From positions 1-13,630 of the forward strand of contig CAAGFD010000156.1 of assembly GCA_900769035.1 (NCBI GenBank): DNA of 13,630 nucleotides, read 5' to 3'. How positions within the stretch are numbered: the first letter of the stretch is position 1; each line of letters opens with the position of its first letter. Of the stretch, positions 6,065-13,630 are shown one piece after another. A program made the translations under genes and the position numbers. Under the pieces are notes generated by a model. The model had not been told where the DNA came from. It searched no databases and saw only the letters and a program-made list of their open reading frames with translations. The DNA is from Bacteroidales bacterium. Lineage in GTDB: Bacteria; Bacteroidota; Bacteroidia; Bacteroidales; Paludibacteraceae.

Positions 6065-7210
6065 TTATTCTACCAACATAAAATCGCTAATGATGTAATC
6101 GGAGATATAAACACCTGCATCGGTAAGTTTTAATCGGGAGGGATTACCGGCAGAAAAAGTGATGGAGATATTACCGGCTTCGATATACTTTTGAGCGATG
6201 GATAGAATATAATTGTATTTTTCGGGACCGAAACGGAGGGACAATTCATTTAAATCGATGCCATCCGAAGTACGTAAAGCAGTGAATACGAAGTCGTTAA
6301 ACTTTTCGGCATCGGTAAGGATTTCGACAGTAGCCACAGGTTGTTCATTATTTATGGCATTAATGTACTTAATAGTGTGAGGGATATTATAAAAACGAGT
6401 GTTTCCGTTGAACGAGTGAGCGGAAGCACCAAGACCGAGGTATCGCACGCCATTCCAGTATCCGGAATTATGCTTAGAGCGAAAACCGGGGCGGGCGTAA
6501 TTAGATATTTCGTAATGAACGAAACCATTATTTTTCAGCACATTAGTTACTACGGCATACATCTCGGCAGAGATATTTTCATCAAGAGGAAGCAAATCGC
6601 CTTTTTGCATAAGTTTAGTGATTTTACTACCCTCTTCAAACATCAAAGAATAGACGGAAATATGCTGTATGTTAAGGCTGATAAGCTGTTTGAGAGAATA
6701 AAACACAGAGCTGATGGTTTGCACGGGTAGAGCAAATATAAGGTCGCAAGAGATATTGTCAAAACCGGAACGTTGAGCGAGACGGATGGCATTAAAAGCC
6801 GTTTCGGCGTTATGGCATCTACCGAGCCACTTCAATTCGTTGTCAATGAGCGACTGCACACCGATACTCAGCCTATTTATCGGCATTTGTTTTAATTGTT
6901 CAAGAAAAGAAGGGGTAATATTTTCGGGATTGCATTCGAAAGTCACTTCACTAACATTATCGATATTCCAATGTTTGCTGATAGCATCAAAAATTTTGTA
7001 TATATAATCGGGCGGCAATAACGAAGGGGTACCACCGCCGAAATAGATTGTATTGATAGGGTCGGCGCTGAAGAAATCTACATATCTATCCATTTCTTTT
7101 ATCAAAGAATCGACATAAGAGGGGATAAACGAGTGATTAGTACCGGAAATAAAATCGCAGTATATGCACTTATGAGAACAAAAAGGAATATGAATATATA
7201 GGGAAGCCAT
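6065..7210 (-). CDS. hemW: radical SAM haem chaperone HemW
   Basis: HemW binds haem and delivers it to membrane-bound respiratory enzymes; it was long annotated as oxygen-independent coproporphyrinogen oxidase. The 381-residue product starts MASLYIHIPFCSHKCIYCDF, giving the iron-sulfur motif CxxxCxxC at Cys11, 15 and 18. The phenylalanine two residues after Cys18 is typical of HemW; HemN has a fourth cysteine there. GGGTPS follows at 58-63, then a SIGVQS segment and HNSGYWNGVRYLGLGASAHS, with a C-terminal HemN_C-like region. The length equals that of E. coli HemW (about 380), without the N-terminal extension of HemN. It lies downstream of the susCD operon but is separated from it by an intrinsic terminator. 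No clear TAnnTTTG promoter was found in the 60 bp before it, so its promoter is unresolved. Confidence 0.93.
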   Translation of the reverse strand: MASLYIHIPFCSHKCIYCDFISGTNHSFIPSYVDSLIKEMDRYVDFFSADPINTIYFGGGTPSLLPPDYIYKIFDAISKHWNIDNVSEVTFECNPENITPSFLEQLKQMPINRLSIGVQSLIDNELKWLGRCHNAETAFNAIRLAQRSGFDNISCDLIFALPVQTISSVFYSLKQLISLNIQHISVYSLMFEEGSKITKLMQKGDLLPLDENISAEMYAVVTNVLKNNGFVHYEISNYARPGFRSKHNSGYWNGVRYLGLGASAHSFNGNTRFYNIPHTIKYINAINNEQPVATVEILTDAEKFNDFVFTALRTSDGIDLNELSLRFGPEKYNYILSIAQKYIEAGNISITFSAGNPSRLKLTDAGVYISDYIISDFMLVE

Positions 7211-7270
7211 AAATTATATGAAGAAAGTAGTGCAAAAAACAATAAAAAAGGGCATTAATATAATATAGAA

Positions 7271-7306
7271 TAGAAAAAAGAAGGTGCGCCTAAAAAGGCA
7301 CACCTC
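7271..7306 (-). terminator. intrinsic terminator of the susC-susD-susE-like operon
   Basis: On the minus strand AGGTGTGCC pairs with GGCGCACCT (nine pairs, one of them G-U) around a TTTTTA loop, followed by TCTTTTTTCTATT. The arms lie at 7297-7305 and 7282-7290. The hairpin begins 23 bp past the last stop codon of the operon and has all parts of a rho-independent terminator. Confidence 0.85.
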
Positions 7307-7328
7307 CAATACATTTATTATTAAGAAA

Positions 7329-8585
7329 TTAGATATTTTCAACTAAATCAACTGTGTGAGAAGTTGCTTTACCGCCAGCCCAAACAACAGTGATAGTAGC
7401 TTTGTAAACTTTACCTGTAGTAACTTTGATATTACCTTCATTATCTGTAAAGTTTTCGGTATCACCGGTAAGAGTAAATTCACCCCAACCTAACCAAGCA
7501 CCATTGAAGCGATATTTGAATTCTTTACCCTCGAGGAAGTCGATTTCGTCGATAGTATAAACATAAGTACCGTCGAGAGTAGTAGCGTCTACATTAGAGA
7601 GTTCAGCGTTGTATTGAGCTAAAGTAATGCCTTCTACAGGGTCGCACCATTCAGTTTCAGTAGCGAAAGCATTGCCTGAGAAACCAACTACGAAAGTAGT
7701 AGGATCTTCAACGATAACTTCACCGTAAGTAACTTCGTAAGAGAAGCTTTCACCGATATTACCGCCTTTAAGATTCCAAGTCAAAGAAATAGTAACGTCT
7801 TTACCAGGATTAATAGGGAGGTTACCACCACCAGGCACAAGTTCGCCTTCTTTAGCGCCGGCACCTAAGTTAGTATTAGCTTTGATAAATCTTTCGTCGT
7901 CATCAGCAGTAGGGTCTGCAACTTCGTTAAGTTCGATTTTCCAACCGGAACCGTAAGCAAATTTCCATTCACCGGTAGCAGTTTCATCGATATTAACAGT
8001 GTAAGTCATGCTAGTTTTGTTGAAAGTAGGTTTTTCCATAGCAGTGAATCCCCAGCTGTTCATACCACCACGAACACCCCAAGTAACAGGAGCAACGATG
8101 ATAGATTTGTCGGCAAGTTTATTGTCTTTATTAAGGTCGAGAACGATGTGGTAAAGACCAGACTCAGCAACTTGCATAGTAGTATTTTCGGTCATCACAC
8201 CGCGGAGGATAGTGATATTAGGTTGGTCGCGAACGTTACCACCTTCTTCGTTAGCAAGATTTACTTCGTTAAGAGTAGCACCGAAGTGAGTTTCGGTAGC
8301 ACCTTCTTTAAGAACGAGGCTGAAAGGTTTACCACCTTCGAGGGCGATATATTTCTCGTAGAGACCATCACGAAGTTCTTGAGAAGCGTTTTCGTTATAA
8401 CCAGGAGACATAACGCTGAGGTCAGCACCTTCAGAAGTTAAAGTAGGCACGTTAGTAGCCTCACCGATAACATAGAAACCATCGTAAACGATGTTTGTAG
8501 GAGGGGTTCGAGGATCAGGAGGACAGGCTGTGAAAAGCACTGATACAGCTGCTAAAGCAGCAGCAAAAAATGCAAATTTTTTCAT
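7329..8585 (-). CDS. SusE/SusF-like outer-membrane lipoprotein
   Basis: Probably a surface glycan-binding lipoprotein working with the SusC/SusD pair encoded just upstream. The 418-residue product has a lipoprotein signal peptide ending LFTAC (Cys21), then a proline-rich linker CPPDPRTPP and three beta-rich modules at about 33-165, 168-288 and 297-418. The second contains WGVRGGMNSWGF and ATGEWKFAYGSGWKIEL; the third has FKYRFNGAWLGWGEFTL. Such aromatic-rich, SusE/F-type modules resemble the carbohydrate-binding repeats of starch-utilisation proteins, which suggests but does not prove an alpha-glucan ligand. The gene is third in the operon, 33 bp after susD-like, and is followed by the terminator. 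It contains no catalytic motif. The position and the first module also fit the generic SusE-position lipoproteins of other glycan loci, which vary widely in ligand. Confidence 0.8.
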   Translation of the reverse strand: MKKFAFFAAALAAVSVLFTACPPDPRTPPTNIVYDGFYVIGEATNVPTLTSEGADLSVMSPGYNENASQELRDGLYEKYIALEGGKPFSLVLKEGATETHFGATLNEVNLANEEGGNVRDQPNITILRGVMTENTTMQVAESGLYHIVLDLNKDNKLADKSIIVAPVTWGVRGGMNSWGFTAMEKPTFNKTSMTYTVNIDETATGEWKFAYGSGWKIELNEVADPTADDDERFIKANTNLGAGAKEGELVPGGGNLPINPGKDVTISLTWNLKGGNIGESFSYEVTYGEVIVEDPTTFVVGFSGNAFATETEWCDPVEGITLAQYNAELSNVDATTLDGTYVYTIDEIDFLEGKEFKYRFNGAWLGWGEFTLTGDTENFTDNEGNIKVTTGKVYKATITVVWAGGKATSHTVDLVENI

Positions 8586-8618
8586 AATGAATATAATTTA
8601 AAAAATTAATAAAGTAAG

Positions 8619-10160
8619 TTATTTCCAATTATTTTGAGTATAAACGCCAGGGTTTGCATCGAGCACCCATTGAGGGATAGGGAAAATATTACGATTAGTA
8701 GAGTGTGCGTCGATGAATTCCCAACCGCCGGTATGGAATTTACCGAAGCGGATAAGGTCTTGACGGCGGTGGCCCTCCCAAGCGAGTTCGCGACCGCGCT
8801 CATTAAGGAGCTCGTCTAAAGTAAGTTCAGCAGCGGTATAATCTTTAAGACCGGCACGGCTATGCACTTCATTAACGAGGCTAAGAGCCTCAGCAGTAGC
8901 GCTACCGCCATTAATACGCATAAGGGCTTCGGCTTTCATAAGGAGAACGTCGGCATAGCGATAGATAGGGAAGTCGCTATTAGCATGGTGAGCGATACCC
9001 GGTTCAATTTCGAATTTCACGAAGCGAGCACCCTCGAAAGTATTAGCAGCTGTAGGGTCTTGAAGTGTAGACACTTGAGGAACGATAATAGCAGGAGCGT
9101 CGGTAAGAGCGGAATTTGAGTAAGTAAGTACTTTACCGTCTTTCTCTATCGGACCAACGAACCATTGAGCTTTACGGAGGTCGTTATCGGCGTATTTATT
9201 ATAGAAAGACTCGAGAGTACAAGGACCATTCCAAGTTTCGGTAGTGAAACCATACACCTGTTGATGCACATAGTGCAGAGTCATAAGGTGGAACATATTA
9301 CCGTTAGCATAAGTAGCATCGAAAACGATAGGGAAAATAATCTCAGGGTTACCTACATTATCTTTCTTGAAGGCAGAGAAATAGTCGTTATTAATAACGT
9401 ATCCATAACCGCCATTGATGATGCTATCGCAATAAGCGGCGCACTCTTCCCAGCGAGCAGTACCGGTATATACCTCTGCATTAAGATACAACTTAGCGAG
9501 AATCATGAAAGCGACAGGGCGAGTCATTGAGCCGTAGCGAACATTATTATCGAGTTTAGGGATGCACTCGAGGAGTTGGCTTTCGATCCACTCAAACACC
9601 TCTTTACGAGTATATTGTTTGAGTTCCATTTTCTCGCCGTTATCGTCGATAGATACGTTACCATAGAGGTCCATAGCAAGGAGGTGATAGAAAGCGCGGA
9701 GAGTACGAGCCTCGGCGATACCGGCTTTTTGCACTTCGGTATAAAGGCTTTCGTCTTCACCGGCGATTTCGTAGATATTATTAATTACGTTATTACATTT
9801 AGCAACACCACCGTAAGCGAAACTCCAGCCATTATTAACATCACGAGTATTCTCCTCCCAAGTGTGTTTATGCATAGCCATAGGGACTCCGTTATCGAAC
9901 CAGTCGGTACCGCGGGTAGGGACTACAACTTCGTCGGAAGTATATTCTTGCATAGACCAATAACCTTCGCGGTATACGTAACCGTATTCGCCTGCGAGAT
10001 TAGAGTAAGCGTTGGCGATAAGAGTACTGAATTGCTCAGTAGTAGTAAAATAGTTATCCTTCAAGACGTCGGTATAAATTTCCGGTTCGAGGTCGGTACA
10101 AGAAGGCATTACAGCTGTAGCTATTACAGCGAGGCTTAAGCATATATTTTTAAATTTCAT
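8619..10160 (-). CDS. SusD/RagB-family nutrient-binding lipoprotein
   Basis: SusD-like proteins sit as a hinged lid on the SusC barrel at the cell surface and help capture glycan. The 513-residue product has a lipoprotein signal with MPSC (Cys21) followed by TDLEPE, the SusD N-terminal region with YFTTTEQF (37-44), the TPR segment AEARTLRAFYHLLAMDLYGN (149-168), the family signature LLNERGRELAWEGHRRQDL (451-469), and an IFPIPQWVLDANPG end near the C-terminus. The length is normal for the family. It starts 19 bp after the susC-like stop codon. An unusually clear Shine-Dalgarno AAAGGAG (minus strand, 10174-10168) precedes the ATG by seven bases, which is notable in a phylum that rarely relies on one. 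It is named by family only; the substrate is unknown. Confidence 0.95.
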   Translation of the reverse strand: MKFKNICLSLAVIATAVMPSCTDLEPEIYTDVLKDNYFTTTEQFSTLIANAYSNLAGEYGYVYREGYWSMQEYTSDEVVVPTRGTDWFDNGVPMAMHKHTWEENTRDVNNGWSFAYGGVAKCNNVINNIYEIAGEDESLYTEVQKAGIAEARTLRAFYHLLAMDLYGNVSIDDNGEKMELKQYTRKEVFEWIESQLLECIPKLDNNVRYGSMTRPVAFMILAKLYLNAEVYTGTARWEECAAYCDSIINGGYGYVINNDYFSAFKKDNVGNPEIIFPIVFDATYANGNMFHLMTLHYVHQQVYGFTTETWNGPCTLESFYNKYADNDLRKAQWFVGPIEKDGKVLTYSNSALTDAPAIIVPQVSTLQDPTAANTFEGARFVKFEIEPGIAHHANSDFPIYRYADVLLMKAEALMRINGGSATAEALSLVNEVHSRAGLKDYTAAELTLDELLNERGRELAWEGHRRQDLIRFGKFHTGGWEFIDAHSTNRNIFPIPQWVLDANPGVYTQNNWK

Positions 10161-10179
10161 AATAATACTCCTTTATCCA

Positions 10180-13100
10180 TTAGAATTTAAATTGAAGACC
10201 GAGGTTAAATCCTCTTTGAGTTGGGTAATAAGAACGACCGTCGAAGCCAGGAGTAAGACCAGACATACTTACAGCAGCAGGGTCGTGGCCGGTATAACCG
10301 GTGATAGTGAATAAGTTTTGAGCGGTGAAGTATACTCTGATATAGTTAATCCATTTAGAGAATTTCTCACCGAGTTTAGGAGTATAACCGATAGTAAGGT
10401 CGTTGAGTTTGAAGTAAGAAGCGTTCTCGAGGTAGAAATCAGAGAAGCGGCGGATAGAAGCCTTATCAGAACCGGAAATGATCCAATTTGTAAGTTTAGC
10501 AGCTTCGCCTTCGAAAGCGGATTGCAAGCAGTTTTCAACGCCGCGGGTATTCTCGTAGAAATATCTGGTTTCGTTGAAGATAAGACCACCGATTTGACCT
10601 CTGAAGTTAAGGCCGAGGTCGAACTCTTTGTAAGTAAGAGTAGTGCTAAGACCGAAAGTAACGTAAGGTTGAGCGTTACCGATAATCATACGGTCGGACT
10701 CGGTAGGGGTTTTGGTGAAACCGCCAGCAGGGGTTGAGAAAATCCAATCGCCGTTTTCGTCGATAGTATAGAATTTATAACCGTAGAAGTTACCAATAGG
10801 TTGACCTTCGGCGAGACGCATAGTGTAGCTACCCGTTTCACCATCGCCGGAAGAGATGTAGCCGGTATTCACGTAAGACTCAACGCCTTCTGTACCGTAT
10901 TGTTCGCCTGTGATACGAACCACTTTATTTTGGTTCCAAGCGGCATTAAAGCTGATATCCCAGTTCCAGTTCTTAGTACGGATAGGGGTACCGTTTAATT
11001 GGAGTTCTACACCATAGTTATATATTTGACCGTAGTTATCCCATCTTTTTCCGTAAGGATAAGGAGGCATAGGAACGTCGTATTCATAGAGGAGGTCGGT
11101 AGTATTACGGAAATAGAGGTCGAGGGAACCGGTGAAACGATTTTTGAAAGTAGCGAAATCGTAACCGAGGTTGAACTCGTGTTTCTCTTCCCAGCGGATA
11201 GTAGGGTTTACGTTAGAAGTAGGGCCCCAAGGTTGGATAAATTGACCATTACTGAAGATATAGTCGCCACCGGCACCAACCGTCATAAGGTAGAGATAAG
11301 AAACGCCAGGCATATTACCTGTAACACCGTAACCGAAACGGAGTTTCATATCGTCGATGTTATCGTATTTAGCCATAAACTCTTCGCCTGCGATATTCCA
11401 GCTTGCAGAAACAGAAGGGAATACACCCCAGCGACCGAGAGTTTTGCTGGCTTCTTTACCGAATTTAGAAGAACCTTCGAAACGAACGGAAGCACTGATA
11501 AAGTAGCGTTGGTCGTAGTTGTACATTACGCGAGCAAAGAAAGAAGCGAGTTTATCTTTGTATTTGCTTGAGCTCATTTGGAGGTTATCGCCGACAGGAT
11601 TTTTAAGGCTTTGACCGAGACCCATATTATTATAAAGAAGGTCGTCGATAGGGAAGTCGGTATTTTGCATAGCGAAAGCTTGGTTAAGCTCTGTTTGGTA
11701 GCTTTGACCGATCATAGCTTGGAAGCTATGGGCACCCCATTGGTCGAAATATTGGAGAGTATTCTCTACCACTTGTTGAGTATAAGCGGCGTAAGATTGG
11801 TTTGCGACACCGTTTTTACCGGCAACTTCGCGAAGTGTACTCTTTTGATATTTACCATTCCAAACGGTTTTGTTTTGTATAGAATAGAAAGTAGAGAATT
11901 TAAGGCCGTCGATAATATTAAGAGTAGCTCTTACACTACCTATAATAGCTTGGTCCTTTTGGTCGTTAGTAGTTTGTTCGATATCTGAAACAGGGTTACG
12001 AGTGTAGAAGTTGTCAGACTCGAAGTAACCGCCGTATTGTTCGAATTTAGGGTCATCGGATTTGATAGGCATAGTAGGGTTTGAACGAACAGCTTGGTTG
12101 AAGTTGTCGTAATTAGCCCATTCTTTTACAGAAGTAGTATAAGAGAAATCGTAAGCAATTTCGAGGCGTTTATTGAAAGCCTTTTGGTTAGCAGCGAATC
12201 TACCGTTTAACTCTTCGTAGTTTGATTTTAGGGCAACACCTTGTAAGCCGCGATAACCACCAGAAGCGCGGAAGTTGAAATTCTCATTACCGCCGGAGAT
12301 AGATACGTTATGAGTATGGCTTACCGGGGTACGAGTTATAGCCTTCATCCAGTCGGTATCAGCACCATAGTCAACGCCGAGGCCTTTAGCCACCATAAGT
12401 TCGCGATATTGTTGAGCATTCAACACTTTAGGAGCGTCGGCAATAACGCCTGTAGAAACTGTACCGTTGTATTCTGCGTGGAATTTACCGTCTTTAGATC
12501 CGCGGCGAGTAGTGATGAGGATAACGCCGGCGTTTGCACGCGTACCGTAAATAGCGGCGGCAGAACCATCTTTAAGAACGTCGATAGACTCGATATCGGA
12601 AGGGAGAACGGAAGAGAGGTCACCGCCCGGTACACCATCGATAACGTAGAGAGGAGTAGCAGAACCGCTAAGGGAGCCGACACCACGGAGTTGGACGTCG
12701 TAGCTATTTTGAGCAGGGTCGTCACCGCCGTTTTTGATAATTGTAAGACCGGCAACTTTACCTTGAATAAGACCCATAGGGTTTGCATTCACGCCCTTGT
12801 TAAAGGATTCTGATTTTACACTGGCAATAGAACCTGTGATCTCTTTTTTGGTTTGAGAGCCGTAACCGACAGCCACCACCTCTTGAAGAGTATATGTATC
12901 TTCTTTCATAACGAGGTTGTAAGTTTGGTCGGAATTAGCAACAAATTCTTCGGTGATATAACCGATGTAGCTGAATACCAAAGTGGCACCTTTTTGCACT
13001 TGAATGGTGTATTTTCCATCGAAGTCGGTTACCGTACCGTTTGTAGTACCTTTTTCTTGGATTGCAGCACCGATAACGGTTTCACCATTATGGTCAGTCA

Positions 13101-13200
13101 CCGTACCTTGTACCGTAACTTTTTGAGCCATCGCCATTGACGACAAAGTCAACATCACGACGAACAACAAAATACCTTTAAGTTTGTTTCCTAAAAACAT
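10180..13200 (-). CDS. SusC/RagA-family TonB-dependent outer-membrane transporter
   Basis: SusC-like proteins are 22-strand beta-barrels that import oligosaccharides (or peptides in some relatives) using TonB energy. The 1006-residue product has a signal peptide (about 1-25, ending SMAMA), a carboxypeptidase-regulatory-like beta-sandwich (about 28-100, with GTTNGTVTDFDGKY), the TonB-box-like LQEVVAVGYGSQ (105-116), and a plug domain. The plug carries the family signatures PLYVIDGVPGG (183-193) and SIDVLKDGSAAAIYGTRANAG (205-225). A long barrel follows, ending NLGLQFKF with the terminal phenylalanine needed for barrel assembly. There is no extra N-terminal STN signalling domain, so control through an anti-sigma/ECF pair is unlikely. 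It is the first gene of a three-gene operon with a long leader. No hydrolase follows, so the substrate cannot be named. Confidence 0.95.
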   Translation of the reverse strand: MFLGNKLKGILLFVVMLTLSSMAMAQKVTVQGTVTDHNGETVIGAAIQEKGTTNGTVTDFDGKYTIQVQKGATLVFSYIGYITEEFVANSDQTYNLVMKEDTYTLQEVVAVGYGSQTKKEITGSIASVKSESFNKGVNANPMGLIQGKVAGLTIIKNGGDDPAQNSYDVQLRGVGSLSGSATPLYVIDGVPGGDLSSVLPSDIESIDVLKDGSAAAIYGTRANAGVILITTRRGSKDGKFHAEYNGTVSTGVIADAPKVLNAQQYRELMVAKGLGVDYGADTDWMKAITRTPVSHTHNVSISGGNENFNFRASGGYRGLQGVALKSNYEELNGRFAANQKAFNKRLEIAYDFSYTTSVKEWANYDNFNQAVRSNPTMPIKSDDPKFEQYGGYFESDNFYTRNPVSDIEQTTNDQKDQAIIGSVRATLNIIDGLKFSTFYSIQNKTVWNGKYQKSTLREVAGKNGVANQSYAAYTQQVVENTLQYFDQWGAHSFQAMIGQSYQTELNQAFAMQNTDFPIDDLLYNNMGLGQSLKNPVGDNLQMSSSKYKDKLASFFARVMYNYDQRYFISASVRFEGSSKFGKEASKTLGRWGVFPSVSASWNIAGEEFMAKYDNIDDMKLRFGYGVTGNMPGVSYLYLMTVGAGGDYIFSNGQFIQPWGPTSNVNPTIRWEEKHEFNLGYDFATFKNRFTGSLDLYFRNTTDLLYEYDVPMPPYPYGKRWDNYGQIYNYGVELQLNGTPIRTKNWNWDISFNAAWNQNKVVRITGEQYGTEGVESYVNTGYISSGDGETGSYTMRLAEGQPIGNFYGYKFYTIDENGDWIFSTPAGGFTKTPTESDRMIIGNAQPYVTFGLSTTLTYKEFDLGLNFRGQIGGLIFNETRYFYENTRGVENCLQSAFEGEAAKLTNWIISGSDKASIRRFSDFYLENASYFKLNDLTIGYTPKLGEKFSKWINYIRVYFTAQNLFTITGYTGHDPAAVSMSGLTPGFDGRSYYPTQRGFNLGLQFKF

Positions 13201-13630
13201 AATATCATTTTTATCGTGTTAGAAAAAAAAATATACAAACAGCAAGAAGTATTACTGCTCCAAAAAGAGCAAAGTATTACTTATAAATAAAGTAAAAAAA
13301 TAAAGGTGGAATTTCCGAATAATAATTTATGCCACAACGAGGGCAAAAAATCTTGCCCTTGTTTCGATCACATTACAGTTATATATTAAAGAAATTACCA
13401 ATGCAAATTTAATACTTTTTTTTTGAATTACGAGTTTGGAGTACAATATTTTTCCATTTTTTACGTAAACAAGAACGACATAAATAGGAAGTATTTAATT
13501 TACAAACAATTAACATTTGCAATCTAAAAAATAAAGATGAAATTTTTGGGGCTTTAAATAGGCGATTTTATAAAAAACCAACTACTACAAAGATACAAAA
13601 CGGTAAAATTATGTAATAAAACAAAGGAAA
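13201..13630 (-). promoter_or_regulatory. long structured leader of the susC-like operon
   Basis: This 430-bp stretch holds no gene. It contains two minus-strand hairpins. One, 13253-13276, pairs TACT then GCTC with GAGC then AGTA around a CTTTTTG-type loop with a 2-nt bulge. The other, 13338-13361, pairs GGGCAA with TTGCCC in a nine-pair stem with one wobble. The near-palindrome AAGTATTACT occurs twice, at 13247-13256 and 13272-13281. A -7-like TATCTTTG lies at 13595-13588 and a weaker TAAATTTG at 13411-13404, neither with a good -33 box. Such leaders in glycan loci often carry activator sites or RNA-level control, which is an inference here. Confidence 0.45.
13588..13595 (-). promoter_or_regulatory. 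candidate -7 element (TATCTTTG) for the susC-like operon
   Basis: The minus strand reads TATCTTTG, matching TAnnTTTG. The nearest TTTG upstream (13625-13622) is 26 bp away, so the -33 box is poor, as expected for a promoter needing an activator. It implies a leader of about 380 nt. TAAATTTG at 13411-13404 is the competing candidate. Confidence 0.35.

Noticed and set aside
6065..7210. Coproporphyrinogen III dehydrogenase (HemN)
   Set aside because: The CxxxCxxC motif is followed by DF rather than the extra cysteine, and the HemN N-terminal extension is absent.
9576..10139. Long plus-strand frames opposite the susC- and susD-like genes
   Set aside because: They are antisense shadows of strongly supported genes and show no family motifs or start signals.
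13338..13361. Intrinsic terminator
   Set aside because: The stem is sound but neither strand has a U-tract right after it, so it is treated as leader structure.

Overview
The window reads as chromosomal DNA of a Bacteroidales (phylum Bacteroidota) bacterium. The evidence is a SusC/SusD pair followed by a SusE/F-like lipoprotein, several TAnnTTTG -7 promoter elements of the Bacteroidota type, mostly weak Shine-Dalgarno sequences, and moderately AT-rich DNA with very AT-rich spacers. The genus cannot be fixed from the sequence alone.

Left part (1-2265). A leftward gene probably starts just inside the left edge, with a -7 box about 55 bp upstream. A gene-free stretch with short degenerate direct repeats follows. 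Next is a rightward ApbE-type FAD:protein FMN transferase with an N-terminal membrane anchor. Directly behind it lies the wreck of a FISUMP-type (Fibrobacter succinogenes major paralogous domain) surface-protein gene. Its 3' end runs into three tandem ~60-bp repeats, each holding a hairpin. The hairpins stay paired only on the minus strand, which suggests they serve as terminators of the topB gene that converges on them.

Middle (2266-7210). These are housekeeping genes: topoisomerase III (topB, leftward, with a near-consensus promoter), a divergent stand-alone AroQ-type chorismate mutase with two unusual active-site positions, a WYL-domain transcription regulator, and the radical-SAM haem chaperone HemW. 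The last two are leftward and 75 bp apart.

Right part (7270-13630). A leftward three-gene operon encodes a SusC-like TonB-dependent transporter, its SusD-like lipoprotein lid, and a modular SusE/F-like surface lipoprotein, and it ends in a clear intrinsic terminator. It is preceded by about 430 bp of gene-free leader with two hairpins and a repeated palindrome. The three proteins would form an outer-membrane glycan-capture and import machine. No glycoside hydrolase and no dedicated regulator is present in the window, so the substrate is unproven; the third protein's resemblance to SusE/F makes an alpha-glucan a reasonable guess.

No RNA gene, CRISPR array, insertion sequence or phage gene was recognised. 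The least ordinary items are the FISUMP pseudogene with its triplicated hairpin tail, the chorismate mutase active site, and the structured leader of the susCD operon.
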